A stretch of DNA of 64,000 bases from CAYWVR01 sp964461715. Lineage in GTDB: Bacteria > Planctomycetota > Phycisphaerae > FEN-1346. The notes beneath the pieces are model-generated. The model was not told where the DNA came from. It did not search any database and worked only from the letters and a program-made list of their open reading frames with translations. Each line of letters opens with the position of its first letter. Position 1 is the first letter of the stretch. The stretch spans positions 1 through 64,000 of the forward strand of contig CAYWVR010000018.1 in the NCBI GenBank assembly GCA_964461715.1. The letters run 5' to 3'. Below, in pieces: positions 16,665 through 25,569 of the stretch. Position numbers and translations under genes: made by a program.

Positions 16665-18839
16665 TCACTCGCCCTTGTCGGCGTCCTGGCCCTCCTGGCC
16701 CTCATCGCCGACGTAGAAGCCGTAGGCGGCGTCGGTGTCGAGCTTCACGTCATCGCCCCCCAGGAAAACGTAGTCGCCGCATTGGCTCCAAGCACACATG
16801 CGACGATAGCCTCCCCCGAATCTGCCTTTGGGTAGAACGAGCTCGCCCTGAACCTCGCCGGAGGCGCCATCGACGATTCGTGCCTTGTTGGAGCGACGGA
16901 TTGTTCTAATGACCTTCTTGCCGTCGGGTGAAACGGACCCCGGCCAGACATGCTGGCCCTGGCACAGGGGCTTGCCGCTGTCGGTGTAAAAGCAAAAAGT
17001 TTCGCGGTGCTGGCCAACCGCCACCACCCGTCCGTCGGCGACGAAGTTCACGAGGCCCTCGCGGGATGCCACTGGGCAGGTGAACGTCCGGACCGGTCGA
17101 CCGGATCGCAGGTCGATGAGGTAGGCTTTCTTTCCGTACTTCGCCAAGGCCTGGCGTCCGTCCGGCGTGATGCGCAGGAGCCTCGACCCCCCGGTCGGGA
17201 AGCCCGGACAGGCGACGGCGCCCTGGGCCAGGGTCTTGCCGGTGGCGAAATCGATGGCGGCGAGCACGTTGTCCCCCCTCAAGTAATAGACGATCCGGCC
17301 GTCGGGAGAGAAGCCCCTAAGTCCGCTCGCGCCAACCTCCTGGGTCGCGAGAATCCGACCCGTTTCCGGGTCCTGATACACTGCTTCACCGCCGGAGAAC
17401 CCGAACAGGACTTTGCCGTCCGGGCGAAGTTCGTAAGGATCCGGAGTCTTGCCCTTGATCTCCCACAGTTTGCGCCCCGTGACCACATCGTAGGCGGCCC
17501 GTGCCGTGGTACGCCCCCCCGGGCGGCTAATGGCTGTCGGGACGAGCAGGAAGCGCCGCAGGAGTCGCATCCTATCTTCGAACTGCCCGGGCAAGTCGCT
17601 GAGTTCAATGACCTTCGTTCTCTTTTCAATATCCCATACAGTCACGCCCTCCTTGTTGTAAATCACCAGCCGCCGGCCGTCGGGTGAGACCTGGAGCCCG
17701 CGGATGGGTTGCGCGTGGGCCTCGTAGGTGGCCACGACGCCGGGTTTTTTCGGCAGATTCAGCTTGGGTGGGCGGTCGCCCGAGGTCGGGGCGGGGGTGG
17801 GCCGCGGGGTCGTAGGGGGGTCCGGTTCGGTCTCGGCGGGGGCTTGGGCAAGCTCCTCCCGCACGTGCTTCAGGGCCAGCTCCGCGGCGGTCCGCTGCAG
17901 GTCGTTCGCCTCGTGCAGCTCCAGGAACCGCTCGTAGTACGCCGCCGCGCGGGCGAGCATCGCGGGGCGGTGGTCCCTCGGGGCCTCGGCGGCCAGTTTC
18001 CGGTACCAGTCGCCCATCTGGGGGCAGGCCAACTCCGGCGTGACCTCGACGCCCTTGGCCGCCGCCGGGACGAACCGCGCCAGGTTCTCGTCCTCGACGC
18101 CCTTGACGTACCGGACTGCGGCGGCGGGGTCGTCTCGCTCGACCAGGTGGACCCGCACCAGCCGCTCCCGCGTGGCCGTGTCGTCGGGGCTCTCGCGCAG
18201 GGAGTCCTTGAGGTGCTCGATCTGCTTCTGCCTGCGCTGCTCGGCCCGGACCTGCTTCAGCCGAGCGGTGATCCGGGAAACGCGGTCGCTGCCCACGGAC
18301 CGGGAGATGCCGAGGGCCTGCATGAGGTCGGCGACGGCCGCCGCGAAGTCCTCGGCGACGGCATGCGCGTCGGCCTCGGCCAGGAGGGCGTCCAGCAGGG
18401 GCTCGGCGGCCTCGGCCTTTTCCTCGCCGGGGACCCGGGCATACCGGTCGCGGAGGATGTCGACCCGCCGCTCGGCACAGGCGCGTGCCTTCGCGGGGAC
18501 CCTCTCGGCCAGGAGTTCCACGGCTTCCAGGGCCACGTCGGCGCCGCGGTCGGGACGGGCTGCGGCCAGCTTGCCGGCTGACTCGCACAGGAGGGTGACG
18601 AAGGTGGGATGATCGCCGGCCTCGTGGGCGTCCTCGATGAGCCGCTTGGCCAACTCGATGTCGTCGTCGGGGTCGGCGCTCGCGAGGGCCTCGCGGATGG
18701 CGTCGGCGTACAGGTGACGGAAGAGCCTCACGGCCTCGGCCGAGGTCTCGTCGCCCAACTCCGCGCCGGCCGCGGGCGCGGTCACAAGACACAACATCCC
18801 TGCGGCCCATACCACTCGCCCAATGCACGACCGAAACAT
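16665..18839 (-). CDS. Exported protein with helical N-half and WD40-like propeller
   Basis: A 724-residue protein. Signal peptide (MFRSCIGRVVWAAGMLCLV...AAGA), about 300 residues of Ala/Glu-rich, TPR-like helices, a Pro/Thr linker (PDPPTTPRPTPAPT), then a beta-propeller of WD40/PQQ-like blades (SPDGRRLVIYNKEGVTVWDIE, RPDGKVLFGFSGGEAV, ITPDGRQALAKYGKKAYLIDL). The tail is acidic. The ATG at 18839 is favoured by the signal peptide and AGGGGG; an upstream extension would run through the promoter. Likely a periplasmic protein-interaction scaffold; the partner is unknown. The propeller half is visibly less GC-rich than the helical half. Confidence 0.68.
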   Translation of the reverse strand: MFRSCIGRVVWAAGMLCLVTAPAAGAELGDETSAEAVRLFRHLYADAIREALASADPDDDIELAKRLIEDAHEAGDHPTFVTLLCESAGKLAAARPDRGADVALEAVELLAERVPAKARACAERRVDILRDRYARVPGEEKAEAAEPLLDALLAEADAHAVAEDFAAAVADLMQALGISRSVGSDRVSRITARLKQVRAEQRRQKQIEHLKDSLRESPDDTATRERLVRVHLVERDDPAAAVRYVKGVEDENLARFVPAAAKGVEVTPELACPQMGDWYRKLAAEAPRDHRPAMLARAAAYYERFLELHEANDLQRTAAELALKHVREELAQAPAETEPDPPTTPRPTPAPTSGDRPPKLNLPKKPGVVATYEAHAQPIRGLQVSPDGRRLVIYNKEGVTVWDIEKRTKVIELSDLPGQFEDRMRLLRRFLLVPTAISRPGGRTTARAAYDVVTGRKLWEIKGKTPDPYELRPDGKVLFGFSGGEAVYQDPETGRILATQEVGASGLRGFSPDGRIVYYLRGDNVLAAIDFATGKTLAQGAVACPGFPTGGSRLLRITPDGRQALAKYGKKAYLIDLRSGRPVRTFTCPVASREGLVNFVADGRVVAVGQHRETFCFYTDSGKPLCQGQHVWPGSVSPDGKKVIRTIRRSNKARIVDGASGEVQGELVLPKGRFGGGYRRMCAWSQCGDYVFLGGDDVKLDTDAAYGFYVGDEGQEGQDADKGE

Positions 18840-18901
18840 GCTTCGTCCCCCTGTCGAGTTTCCGCGACGCGACCTCCGGTTCCCCGGAAAACACATGATC
18901 A

Positions 18902-18929
18902 AGTGTACCCGCCCTGGGGCACGCGTCAA
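18902..18929 (-). promoter_or_regulatory. Promoter of the WD40-like gene
   Basis: On the minus strand TTGACG and TACACT are spaced 16 bases apart (5/6 and 4/6 to consensus), giving a leader of about 55 bases before the ATG at 18839. Confidence 0.5.
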
Positions 18930-19207
18930 CATTCCTGGCGAGGAAAGTGGCACGGGGACGAGCGCCGTGGGGCCGCGGCCCGTCGGGTACGGACGACCGC
19001 TCGCGCGGTGGGCGGGGGCCCGGACGGCACGTCGGTCGCGGCGTCTCCCCGCGGATCAAGGTCCTCTCGCCTCATGGTGCGCTCCGGCGGGCCGAGGGTC
19101 TGGCCCCATCGAGCGTCGCCGGGCGCGTCGCGCAGGAGGCGACCGGGCAGCCCGGCGTCCGCGCCGGGTCCGCCTTGCGTGCCGGGAGGGGCGCGGGGAG
19201 AGCCATG
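18930..19207. other. Intergenic region without recognised features
   Basis: GC-rich sequence between the end of the barrel gene and the WD40-gene promoter (the whole gene-free interval is 18840-19207). No protein-like frame, RNA gene or clear terminator hairpin with a T-run is visible. Confidence 0.5.
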
Positions 19208-20713
19208 TCAGAAGCTGTAGCGGAGGCCGGCGAAGAGGTTCGAGTTCCGCTCGAGCTGGCCGAAGAACGTGTGATCGTGCCGCCCGAAGAAGACGTTCGC
19301 CCCGCCGAAGACCGACCAGTGGTCGTCGACCTTGTAGGCGACACGGGGACGCAGGTGCGCGTCGCCGTCGGTGGGCGAGTAGAACCCGAAGAGGGAGAGC
19401 TCAAGGTTCTGATTCATCGCCTGTTTCGTCACGCGAAGGGTCAGGAGATGGCGGTCGCGGTTGCGGCCAGGGAACCCGGGCGGGAGGGCCTCGGAGAAGG
19501 CGTCCTGGTCCATGCGCAGCTCGACGTAGTACTGGACGCCGGCGGTCAGGTTTCGGGCGAGTTCCTGCTCGTAGCCCGCCAGGAGACGCAACTGGCTGTT
19601 GGGCACGAACGGGTCGTTTCCGGGGCGGTCGTCGATGGAATCGTAGTAGGCGACCTCGGCGTGGGCGATGCCCGGCCCGACCGGTGCGCGAACGCTCGCC
19701 CCGTAGGCCGCCAGCTTCGTGTATGTGGGCCGCCCGGTCGCCCGGTCGAACGCCAGGGGGTCCTTCCAGAAGCCGTAATAGCCGTAGAGGGCCACCTCGA
19801 AGGCCCCCAGCATACGATAGGCCCGAAGGGCCAGCTCGTCGTCGTTGAAGCACCGATCGGGGCGCAAGGGATCGAGTACGGCATCGCGGCCGCTTCGTCG
19901 CCCGAGCTGCGCGTTATAGAAGCTGACGCGCCGGCCCGTGGGGAAACGGTCGGCGTCGAAACGGGGCGTGTAGACGAGGTCGAGGTTCGCAAGGTCCGAG
20001 AAGAGGGAGACCTTGACGGCATCGGAGGGGGCCTTCAGGTACTCGGTATCCCGCCCGATGAAGAAGGCCACGAAGTCCTTCGGGAAAAGGTCGTTGAGGA
20101 ACAGGAGGTCGCCGGTTCCCCAGGTCAGAATCTGGCGCCCGATTTTGACGTCGACCCGGGGGGCCGGTCGGAAGACGGCCCAGGCCTCCCGCAGGTCCAC
20201 GATGCCGCGCCCCTCCTCGATGTCGACGCGGGGCTCATTCAGGACCATGTCGTAGATAAGGTCCGTGGTGAGGCGGAGGGAGAGGTCCTTGAAAGCCTTG
20301 TCGAGCTGGATTTGGAGTCGGGTTTCGCCGAGGGCGGCGTCCTTCTGGTAACGGTCGTCCCGGGTCCGCACCCCTCCGCGCAGCTCCCAGAAACCCGCCA
20401 GATCGAAGGGCAATTCGAGGGATTGGGCCTCCGGGGGCCCTTCCGGGGTCGTTTCGCGGGGTTCGGGCTCGCCGAGACCTTCGGGAAGGGGCGGGCCTTC
20501 GGCGTCCTCCGGGGCCCCGCCAAGTCCTTCGGGAAGGGCCGGAGCTTCGCCTTCCCGAGGCGTTTCGGCGAGCCCCTCGGGCAACGGCGGGCCTTCCGAT
20601 GCCTCCGGCGCGGGGCCCAGACCCTCCGGCAGAGGCGGCAATTCAGGCCGCGCGTCGGCCGCCAGGACCCCCAGGATGGCCATCAGAACGGCGGTTTTCG
20701 CGGCTCGTCCCAC
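19208..20713 (-). CDS. Outer-membrane beta-barrel with N-terminal LPEGL repeats
   Basis: A 501-residue exported protein: hydrophobic leader (residues 1-22), four exact-period 16-residue repeats with core P-x-LPEGL (26-89), then a DUF1302-like barrel of alternating strands (DLAGFWELRGGVRT, VDVKIGRQILTWGTGD, LRPRVAYKV) ending in the outer-membrane signature GLRYSF with terminal Phe. Residue spacing of aromatic-polar strands supports an outer-membrane channel or receptor. It is last in an ArsR-RND-LolA-like operon, starting with GTG 9 bases after the LolA-like gene (AGGGG upstream). With its partners it probably forms a lipid or hydrophobic-compound export route; substrate unknown. Confidence 0.75.
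   Translation of the reverse strand: MGRAAKTAVLMAILGVLAADARPELPPLPEGLGPAPEASEGPPLPEGLAETPREGEAPALPEGLGGAPEDAEGPPLPEGLGEPEPRETTPEGPPEAQSLELPFDLAGFWELRGGVRTRDDRYQKDAALGETRLQIQLDKAFKDLSLRLTTDLIYDMVLNEPRVDIEEGRGIVDLREAWAVFRPAPRVDVKIGRQILTWGTGDLLFLNDLFPKDFVAFFIGRDTEYLKAPSDAVKVSLFSDLANLDLVYTPRFDADRFPTGRRVSFYNAQLGRRSGRDAVLDPLRPDRCFNDDELALRAYRMLGAFEVALYGYYGFWKDPLAFDRATGRPTYTKLAAYGASVRAPVGPGIAHAEVAYYDSIDDRPGNDPFVPNSQLRLLAGYEQELARNLTAGVQYYVELRMDQDAFSEALPPGFPGRNRDRHLLTLRVTKQAMNQNLELSLFGFYSPTDGDAHLRPRVAYKVDDHWSVFGGANVFFGRHDHTFFGQLERNSNLFAGLRYSF
20447..20638 (-). repeat. Four 48-bp repeats encoding P-x-LPEGL units
   Basis: Residues 26-89 of the barrel protein are four units of exactly 16 residues, each opening PPLPEGLG, PPLPEGLA, PALPEGLG or PPLPEGLG and continuing with a variable acidic stretch. 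The same core appears in the RND exporter of the same operon. Confidence 0.9.
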
Positions 20714-20722
20714 GCCGGGCCC

Positions 20723-21538
20723 CTATTGGATGAGGTCCTGCGGCGGGTTCCGCAGGTACCGCTCCGTGAAAATGTCCTCCGGCACGCCCACGTTATACTC
20801 GACCTTCTCGTAGCGGAGCAAGGTCTGCCCGCCGCCTCGAAGGTCCTTCATCAAGCTCTCGGTGACGGTCTTGAAGCCCTGGACGTCCTCGACCTTTCGG
20901 ACCTGGTAGACGCGGTATTTGGCCCCGTTGGCATCGTAATACTCCGTGAGGACGGGGATGAAGGTGTCCTTGTGGATGTACATGCGGTACCAGGCGAAGT
21001 CGACAACCTCGGGGTCCTTCGGCGTGTTCTTGAGGACGTAATAGGGGCCGCTCGCGCCCTCCAGCTCGTGGGTATCCAGGTCGACGCTGCGGCCGGAGAC
21101 GTCCTCGTAGACGAAATGCGACCCGACGAAGCTGGTACGCTTATCGGTGGCGCCGATCCGCTTGACGAGGTCCAGATCGGGCAGATAGAGCCACCGGTCG
21201 TCGTCCCGGTCGAGGTGCTTGTGCACCATGAAGACCATCTTGTCGACGTCGGCGGGGTGGCGGAAGTAGACGTAGAACCGCTGCCGGCCGGTGAATTCGG
21301 GGTCCCGGGCCGCTTCGGGCTGGTCGTCGCGTCGGAGGATGGTGAACTCGCGGGTCCGCTCGCGGCCGGTCTCGTCGGTGATGGTCATGTGGACGCGGGC
21401 CCGGCCGTCGGCCCCCCTGTAATAGGACGCGTAGTTGGTCCTCTGAACGATCTCCTCGACCGAGGGGGTCTCCGCCTCGGCCGCCCAAAGGCCCACCGAA
21501 AGGGCCGCAACCAACGTCATCGTCATCGGCGCTTTCAT
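20723..21538 (-). CDS. LolA-like outer-membrane lipoprotein-sorting protein
   Basis: A 271-residue exported protein with signal peptide (MKAPMTMTLVAALSVGLWAAEA) and a LolA/LolB-like half-barrel: repeated R-x-F/VYFRHPADVDK, WLYLPDLDLVKRI and SHFVYEDVSGR strands typical of the 'outer membrane lipoprotein-sorting protein' family that accompanies RND exporters. It should carry a lipophilic substrate across the periplasm. The ATG overlaps the exporter stop as ATGA, so the two are co-translated; an upstream in-frame extension inside the exporter gene is not credible. Confidence 0.85.
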   Translation of the reverse strand: MKAPMTMTLVAALSVGLWAAEAETPSVEEIVQRTNYASYYRGADGRARVHMTITDETGRERTREFTILRRDDQPEAARDPEFTGRQRFYVYFRHPADVDKMVFMVHKHLDRDDDRWLYLPDLDLVKRIGATDKRTSFVGSHFVYEDVSGRSVDLDTHELEGASGPYYVLKNTPKDPEVVDFAWYRMYIHKDTFIPVLTEYYDANGAKYRVYQVRKVEDVQGFKTVTESLMKDLRGGGQTLLRYEKVEYNVGVPEDIFTERYLRNPPQDLIQ

Positions 21539-24500
21539 GCCTCGACTCCTTTCTCGTTCTCGTCGCACGCGGCGGCCTCGCGTTGGCGGCGGCACTTCTC
21601 GCGCCAGGACAGGAGGGCGCACGCCCCCGCCAGGGTCGCGACCACGGGCACGCCGAGGAAGGTCAGCGTCGTCCATCCGACGCCCAGGAACTGGTTCAGA
21701 TTCACCGCCACCAGGGCCGCCGCCACCAGGATCGTCGTCGTGCACGTCCCGGCGGCACAGGTGAGCCGACAGGTCCGCGTCTTCGGGAAGAGCAGCGGTT
21801 CGAGCACCCGGATCAGGGCCGGAAGGATCAGGAGCGTCGCCACCCCCGCCAGGAAGAGGATCGCCGCCATGAAGACGCCCACCGTCTGGTACGGCACGAG
21901 CGGGGCCGCCAGAAGCGGCAGGAAGCCCACCCCCACCACGATCACGTTCCGGAGGATCGCCCGGGCGGGCTCGCCGAAGACGTAGGGCACGGCGTCGGCC
22001 CAGGACCCGGCATCGCGGCGGGACTCGCGGCTGCGGGCGAGAAAATGGATCGCGTAGTCGACGGCCAGGCCCAGCGTCAGGCTCGAGAGGACCGCCGTCG
22101 GCATGTCGTAATCCTTGCCCACGAAGCCCACGGCCCCGTAGATGACCCCCACGGTCACCGTCAGCGGGACCATCGAGAGGAGCCCCCAGAGGCCCGATCG
22201 GAACAAGAGAATCATCATCAGCAGGACCACCAGGAAGCTGCCCAGGAACGCGTCCCGCATGCCGCTGACCATCTTATCCTGCCAAACAACGTTGATGTAC
22301 GTGAGGCCGAACCAGCGGGGCGGCTTCATGGCAACGGGCGGCGGATTGGCCTCCCACCAATCGGCCAGGCTCCGGACCACGGCCTCCATGTCGCGGTTGT
22401 CGCCGCTTCGAAGCTGGACCCAGAGGGAGGAGGTGCGAAAGTGGGTCTCCGGCTGCCGCTCGTCCCGCGTCACGAAGTGGGCGAGGTCCTGCGGCCGGTG
22501 GCTCGATTCGTACTGGATGAGCGTCTGGGCCACGCCGGCGGGCGTTTCCGGCACGCGGAAGTACCGGGGCCGGTTCGGATCGTCGGGCCCGGCGGCCCGC
22601 AAGGCCCGGTTGACGGTGCGGACGATATCGACGAGGCTGTTGGACTTGCCGACGCGTCCGCCGGTGCCCTCGGCAAGGTGCCGCTGGAGGCGACTCATGT
22701 GGTCGAGGACGTCGGGCCGCTTGAAGGTCTCCTCGGGCGATTCGCCCTCCTCCGGCTCCTCGGCCTCCAGCACCAGGTACGCCATGTACGTGCCGCCGAA
22801 ATGCCGGTTGAGGACGCGGTCGGCGACGCGGATGGGATGGTCGGGCTCGAACCAGCGGATCGGGTTGTCGTTGACGTGGATCTTGGTGATGCCCCAGGCG
22901 GCCAGAGCCGCGGCCACCGCCGTCGCCGCGAGCACCACCCTGGCCCGCCGGTGCGTGCCACGCCCCAGGGCCCGGAGGAGCCGGGCCATGGGCGTCCGGG
23001 CGTGGGCCGCCTCCTCGTCCTTCTTCAGGCCGAACGTCTCCAGCCGCCGCGCGGGGATGAACATCACGAACGCCGGGATGAACGTGACCGTCGCCGCCCA
23101 CGCCACCATCACCCCGAACGCGATGAACAGGCCGAAGACCTGGACCGGCGGGATGGGCGTCAGGGCCAGCGAGCCGAAGCCGGCGGCCGTGGTCAGCGAC
23201 GTGAAGAGCATCGGCACGAAGAGCCTCCGCATGACCGCCAGCATCGTCCGGCGCCGGTCCCGCGTCTCCTGGTACCGGTCGAAGAACTCCGAGAGGATGT
23301 GGATGGCGTCGAGGACGGCGATGGGCATGATGAAGATCGGGATCATTGAGCTCATGATGTGGACCGTGTGGCCGGTCGCGATCAGGAGGCCCATCGTCGT
23401 GATGACTGCCACCATCGCCACGATCATCGGCGAGACGATGATCACGAGCTTCCGGAAGAAAACCCACATCAGGAGGAAAACGACGAGCATGGCCAGCGGA
23501 GCCGAAATGGCCATCTGCTTAAACATTTCGACGCCGAAAGTGTCCTCGGCCACCGGCAGGCCCGTGACGTAGGCCCGGTCCTGACCGGGATACGCCGTAT
23601 CCTCGATGGCGGCGGCAACGCGGCCGGCCGTCTCCTTCGGGGCCTCGGCCAACGCGGCGGCGTCCTCGCGGAGGTCCCGGACGGCCGCGAGCATCTCACG
23701 CGCCGTCTGCGGGCGTTTCCCGCGGGCCGCCAGGACGAGGGCGGCCGTCTCGGGCCACCCGCCCCCGGCCTCGCCCAGCGCCGCGACGAGGGAGGCGTGA
23801 AGGTCGCGCGAGAGGGCGAGGGACTCCTCGGGCCAGGGCTCCTCCTTGGCAGGCGCGGGCGGCGACTTCTCGGTCGGCGGCCCGCCGAGGCCTTCGGGGA
23901 GCGCCGGACCGTCGCCTCCCGGGCCTTCCGGCAGGGCCGGACCCCCGCCGCCGAGACCCTCAGGCAAAGCCGGGCCGGCGTCCTCCTCCTTTGCCTTCGC
24001 AGAGGGGGCCCCTTGGCCCACCGCGGCTTCGAGCGCCTGAATGGACTCGGCGTGCGCCTGCTGCCACGCCTCGAGCGCCGCTTCGACCGCCCCGAACCCC
24101 GCCGGGGGCCCCTCCGCCCCGGCCCGGGACGCGAGGAACGTCACGGTGCGGCGGAGGACCTCGGCGTCGGGGGCCTCGAACGCCGCCGTCTGGCCCAGCC
24201 GCCGGAGGACGTCGACGCCCTCATTCGCACCCGGCGCGGCCAGGCGGTCGAGGGCCACCCGGACCGGGCCCCACGCCCAGATCGCCGGCATCTGCCGCTC
24301 CAGGGCCACGTAGACGCGGTGGCTCTGGTCCTTGCTCGTCAGCGGCAGGTACAGGGCCACGGCCCGCCCGTCCTCCAGCCGCCCGTCGGGGGGCGGGTCC
24401 GGCACCCGGCCCTCCGGCGTCAGGGCCACGTCCGAGACCAGCGTCCCGTTCAGGAACGGAATCCGTGCCGCGCGGCGGCGAACCTCCAGGGCACCGGTCT

Positions 24501-24981
24501 CGTCAAGCGGCGGGCGGGGCATGAGCCACTCGAAACGCACCGGGCTCCCCGGCTCGATGGAGTCGACCGTGGGCGGGCTGATGAGGTCGCGCGCGACGAC
24601 GCCCCGCCACCGGCCCCCCGCGTCCGGATCCGGCCGCCGGAGCGTCTCGGCGAAGCGGGCCAGGGCGTGGATCCGCGCCAGCGACGACGGGTTCCACACG
24701 CCCTGCGGGTGGGCCTCGTTCACCACGCCCACCACGACGATGTCGTGCAGCGCGAACGTCTCCTTCATCCGGTCGTGGAAGACGCGGACCGGCTCGTCCT
24801 CGCGGAGCATGTTTTCCGGGTCGGTGTCGACGCGCACCGCGTGCAGGAAGGGCAGCGCGTCGGGGGCGAGGCTTGGAAGCGCGGCAATCCCCGCCAGGGC
24901 CAGCGTCACGGCGACGGTCAGGGCCGCGACGGTCTTCGGATGGTCCACGGCGAAGCGGACGAGCGACGGGTTGCGGCTCAT
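21535..24981 (-). CDS. RND/MMPL-family exporter
   Basis: A 1148-residue inner-membrane transporter: TM1 (about 17-38), a large periplasmic loop to about 490, a bundle of five to six helices to about 660 (SSMIPIFIMPIAVLDAIHI is the MMPL signature), a second half with TM near 685, another periplasmic loop and five helices with LGLAVDYAIHFLARSRE, plus two additional C-terminal helices (about 1085-1135) preceded by a three-Cys stretch (CRLTCAAGTC). Loop 1 carries three 11-residue GPALPEGLGG repeats (336-368) matching those in the outer-membrane partner. It follows arsR by 15 bases. Relatives export lipids, hopanoids or hydrophobic compounds; the substrate here cannot be read from sequence. Confidence 0.88.
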   Translation of the reverse strand: MSRNPSLVRFAVDHPKTVAALTVAVTLALAGIAALPSLAPDALPFLHAVRVDTDPENMLREDEPVRVFHDRMKETFALHDIVVVGVVNEAHPQGVWNPSSLARIHALARFAETLRRPDPDAGGRWRGVVARDLISPPTVDSIEPGSPVRFEWLMPRPPLDETGALEVRRRAARIPFLNGTLVSDVALTPEGRVPDPPPDGRLEDGRAVALYLPLTSKDQSHRVYVALERQMPAIWAWGPVRVALDRLAAPGANEGVDVLRRLGQTAAFEAPDAEVLRRTVTFLASRAGAEGPPAGFGAVEAALEAWQQAHAESIQALEAAVGQGAPSAKAKEEDAGPALPEGLGGGGPALPEGPGGDGPALPEGLGGPPTEKSPPAPAKEEPWPEESLALSRDLHASLVAALGEAGGGWPETAALVLAARGKRPQTAREMLAAVRDLREDAAALAEAPKETAGRVAAAIEDTAYPGQDRAYVTGLPVAEDTFGVEMFKQMAISAPLAMLVVFLLMWVFFRKLVIIVSPMIVAMVAVITTMGLLIATGHTVHIMSSMIPIFIMPIAVLDAIHILSEFFDRYQETRDRRRTMLAVMRRLFVPMLFTSLTTAAGFGSLALTPIPPVQVFGLFIAFGVMVAWAATVTFIPAFVMFIPARRLETFGLKKDEEAAHARTPMARLLRALGRGTHRRARVVLAATAVAAALAAWGITKIHVNDNPIRWFEPDHPIRVADRVLNRHFGGTYMAYLVLEAEEPEEGESPEETFKRPDVLDHMSRLQRHLAEGTGGRVGKSNSLVDIVRTVNRALRAAGPDDPNRPRYFRVPETPAGVAQTLIQYESSHRPQDLAHFVTRDERQPETHFRTSSLWVQLRSGDNRDMEAVVRSLADWWEANPPPVAMKPPRWFGLTYINVVWQDKMVSGMRDAFLGSFLVVLLMMILLFRSGLWGLLSMVPLTVTVGVIYGAVGFVGKDYDMPTAVLSSLTLGLAVDYAIHFLARSRESRRDAGSWADAVPYVFGEPARAILRNVIVVGVGFLPLLAAPLVPYQTVGVFMAAILFLAGVATLLILPALIRVLEPLLFPKTRTCRLTCAAGTCTTTILVAAALVAVNLNQFLGVGWTTLTFLGVPVVATLAGACALLSWREKCRRQREAAACDENEKGVEA
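23878..23976 (-). repeat. Three 33-bp repeats encoding GPALPEGLGG units
   Basis: Residues 336-368 of the exporter are three tandem 11-residue units (GPALPEGLGGG, GPALPEGPGGD, GPALPEGLGGP) in the first periplasmic loop. The LPEGL core is the same as in the barrel protein but the period differs (11 against 16), so it is not a simple gene-conversion copy of the same array. Confidence 0.9.
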
Positions 24982-24996
24982 GGACGTGTCTCCATT

Positions 24997-25335
24997 CTAG
25001 CCCACCTCCGCCGCCCGGCACGAGCGTCGGATGCAATGGATCACGTCCACGACGTGCCGGTTGGCGATGCGATAGTACACGTGGACGCCCTCGCGCCGGG
25101 CCTCCAGCACGCCGCGGTCGCGCATCAGGCCGAGCTGCTGGCTCGTGATGGCGGGCTTGGCGCCGGTGGCCTCGACGATGGCGCCGACGGCGCGCTCGCC
25201 GCCCTCCAGGACGTCAAGAATCTGGAGCCGGAGCGGATGGGCCACGGCCTTGAGGGTGCGGGCCACGCGGACGCGCTTTTCCTCGGGGATGGCCGCCGCG
25301 TCCGTCGCGTCGCGCCTCGTTCGGCTCGCTGCCAT
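24997..25335 (-). CDS. ArsR-family transcriptional regulator
   Basis: A 112-residue winged-helix regulator: AHPLRLQILDVL, recognition helix region (KPAITSQQLGLMRDRGVLEARREGVHVYYRI). It lacks the CxCxxC arsenic site in helix 3 but has H100, C101 and C106 near the C terminus, a possible metal or redox site. First gene of the exporter operon, with a promoter 26 bases ahead of it, so it is probably an autorepressor that controls exporter expression. The ligand is unknown. Confidence 0.88.
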   Translation of the reverse strand: MAASRTRRDATDAAAIPEEKRVRVARTLKAVAHPLRLQILDVLEGGERAVGAIVEATGAKPAITSQQLGLMRDRGVLEARREGVHVYYRIANRHVVDVIHCIRRSCRAAEVG

Positions 25336-25360
25336 GTCGGGCCTCCTTCCTTCTGAGGAT

Positions 25361-25390
25361 ATACTACCTAGCGATGTTGTAAAAAATCAA
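25361..25390 (-). promoter_or_regulatory. Promoter of the arsR-RND operon
   Basis: Minus strand TTGATT and TAGTAT, 18 bases apart (each 4/6), with a predicted start about 20 bases before the arsR ATG. The pocket is AT-rich against a GC-rich background. Any ArsR operator should overlap it. Confidence 0.5.
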
Positions 25391-25501
25391 GCGCGAAATT
25401 CGGGGGGGGGCCGTGACGCGGCATCCGATGGTAGGGCGCCGCCCACCCGCGCGGACAGGGCCGGCCGTCTTCGTGGGCGCGTCCCTTCGCGCGACTTTTC
25501 C

Positions 25502-25529
25502 TTGCCAAATGCCCGTCCCGCCCTATGGT
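25502..25529 (+). promoter_or_regulatory. Promoter of the PHP gene
   Basis: TTGCCA (5/6) and TATGGT (4/6) with a 16-base spacer, giving a leader of about 35 bases before the ATG at 25570. It is divergent from the arsR promoter. Confidence 0.45.
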
Positions 25530-25569
25530 AAACGCCGGGGTCTAACCGGGACGAGGGGCGAAGCCGCCG

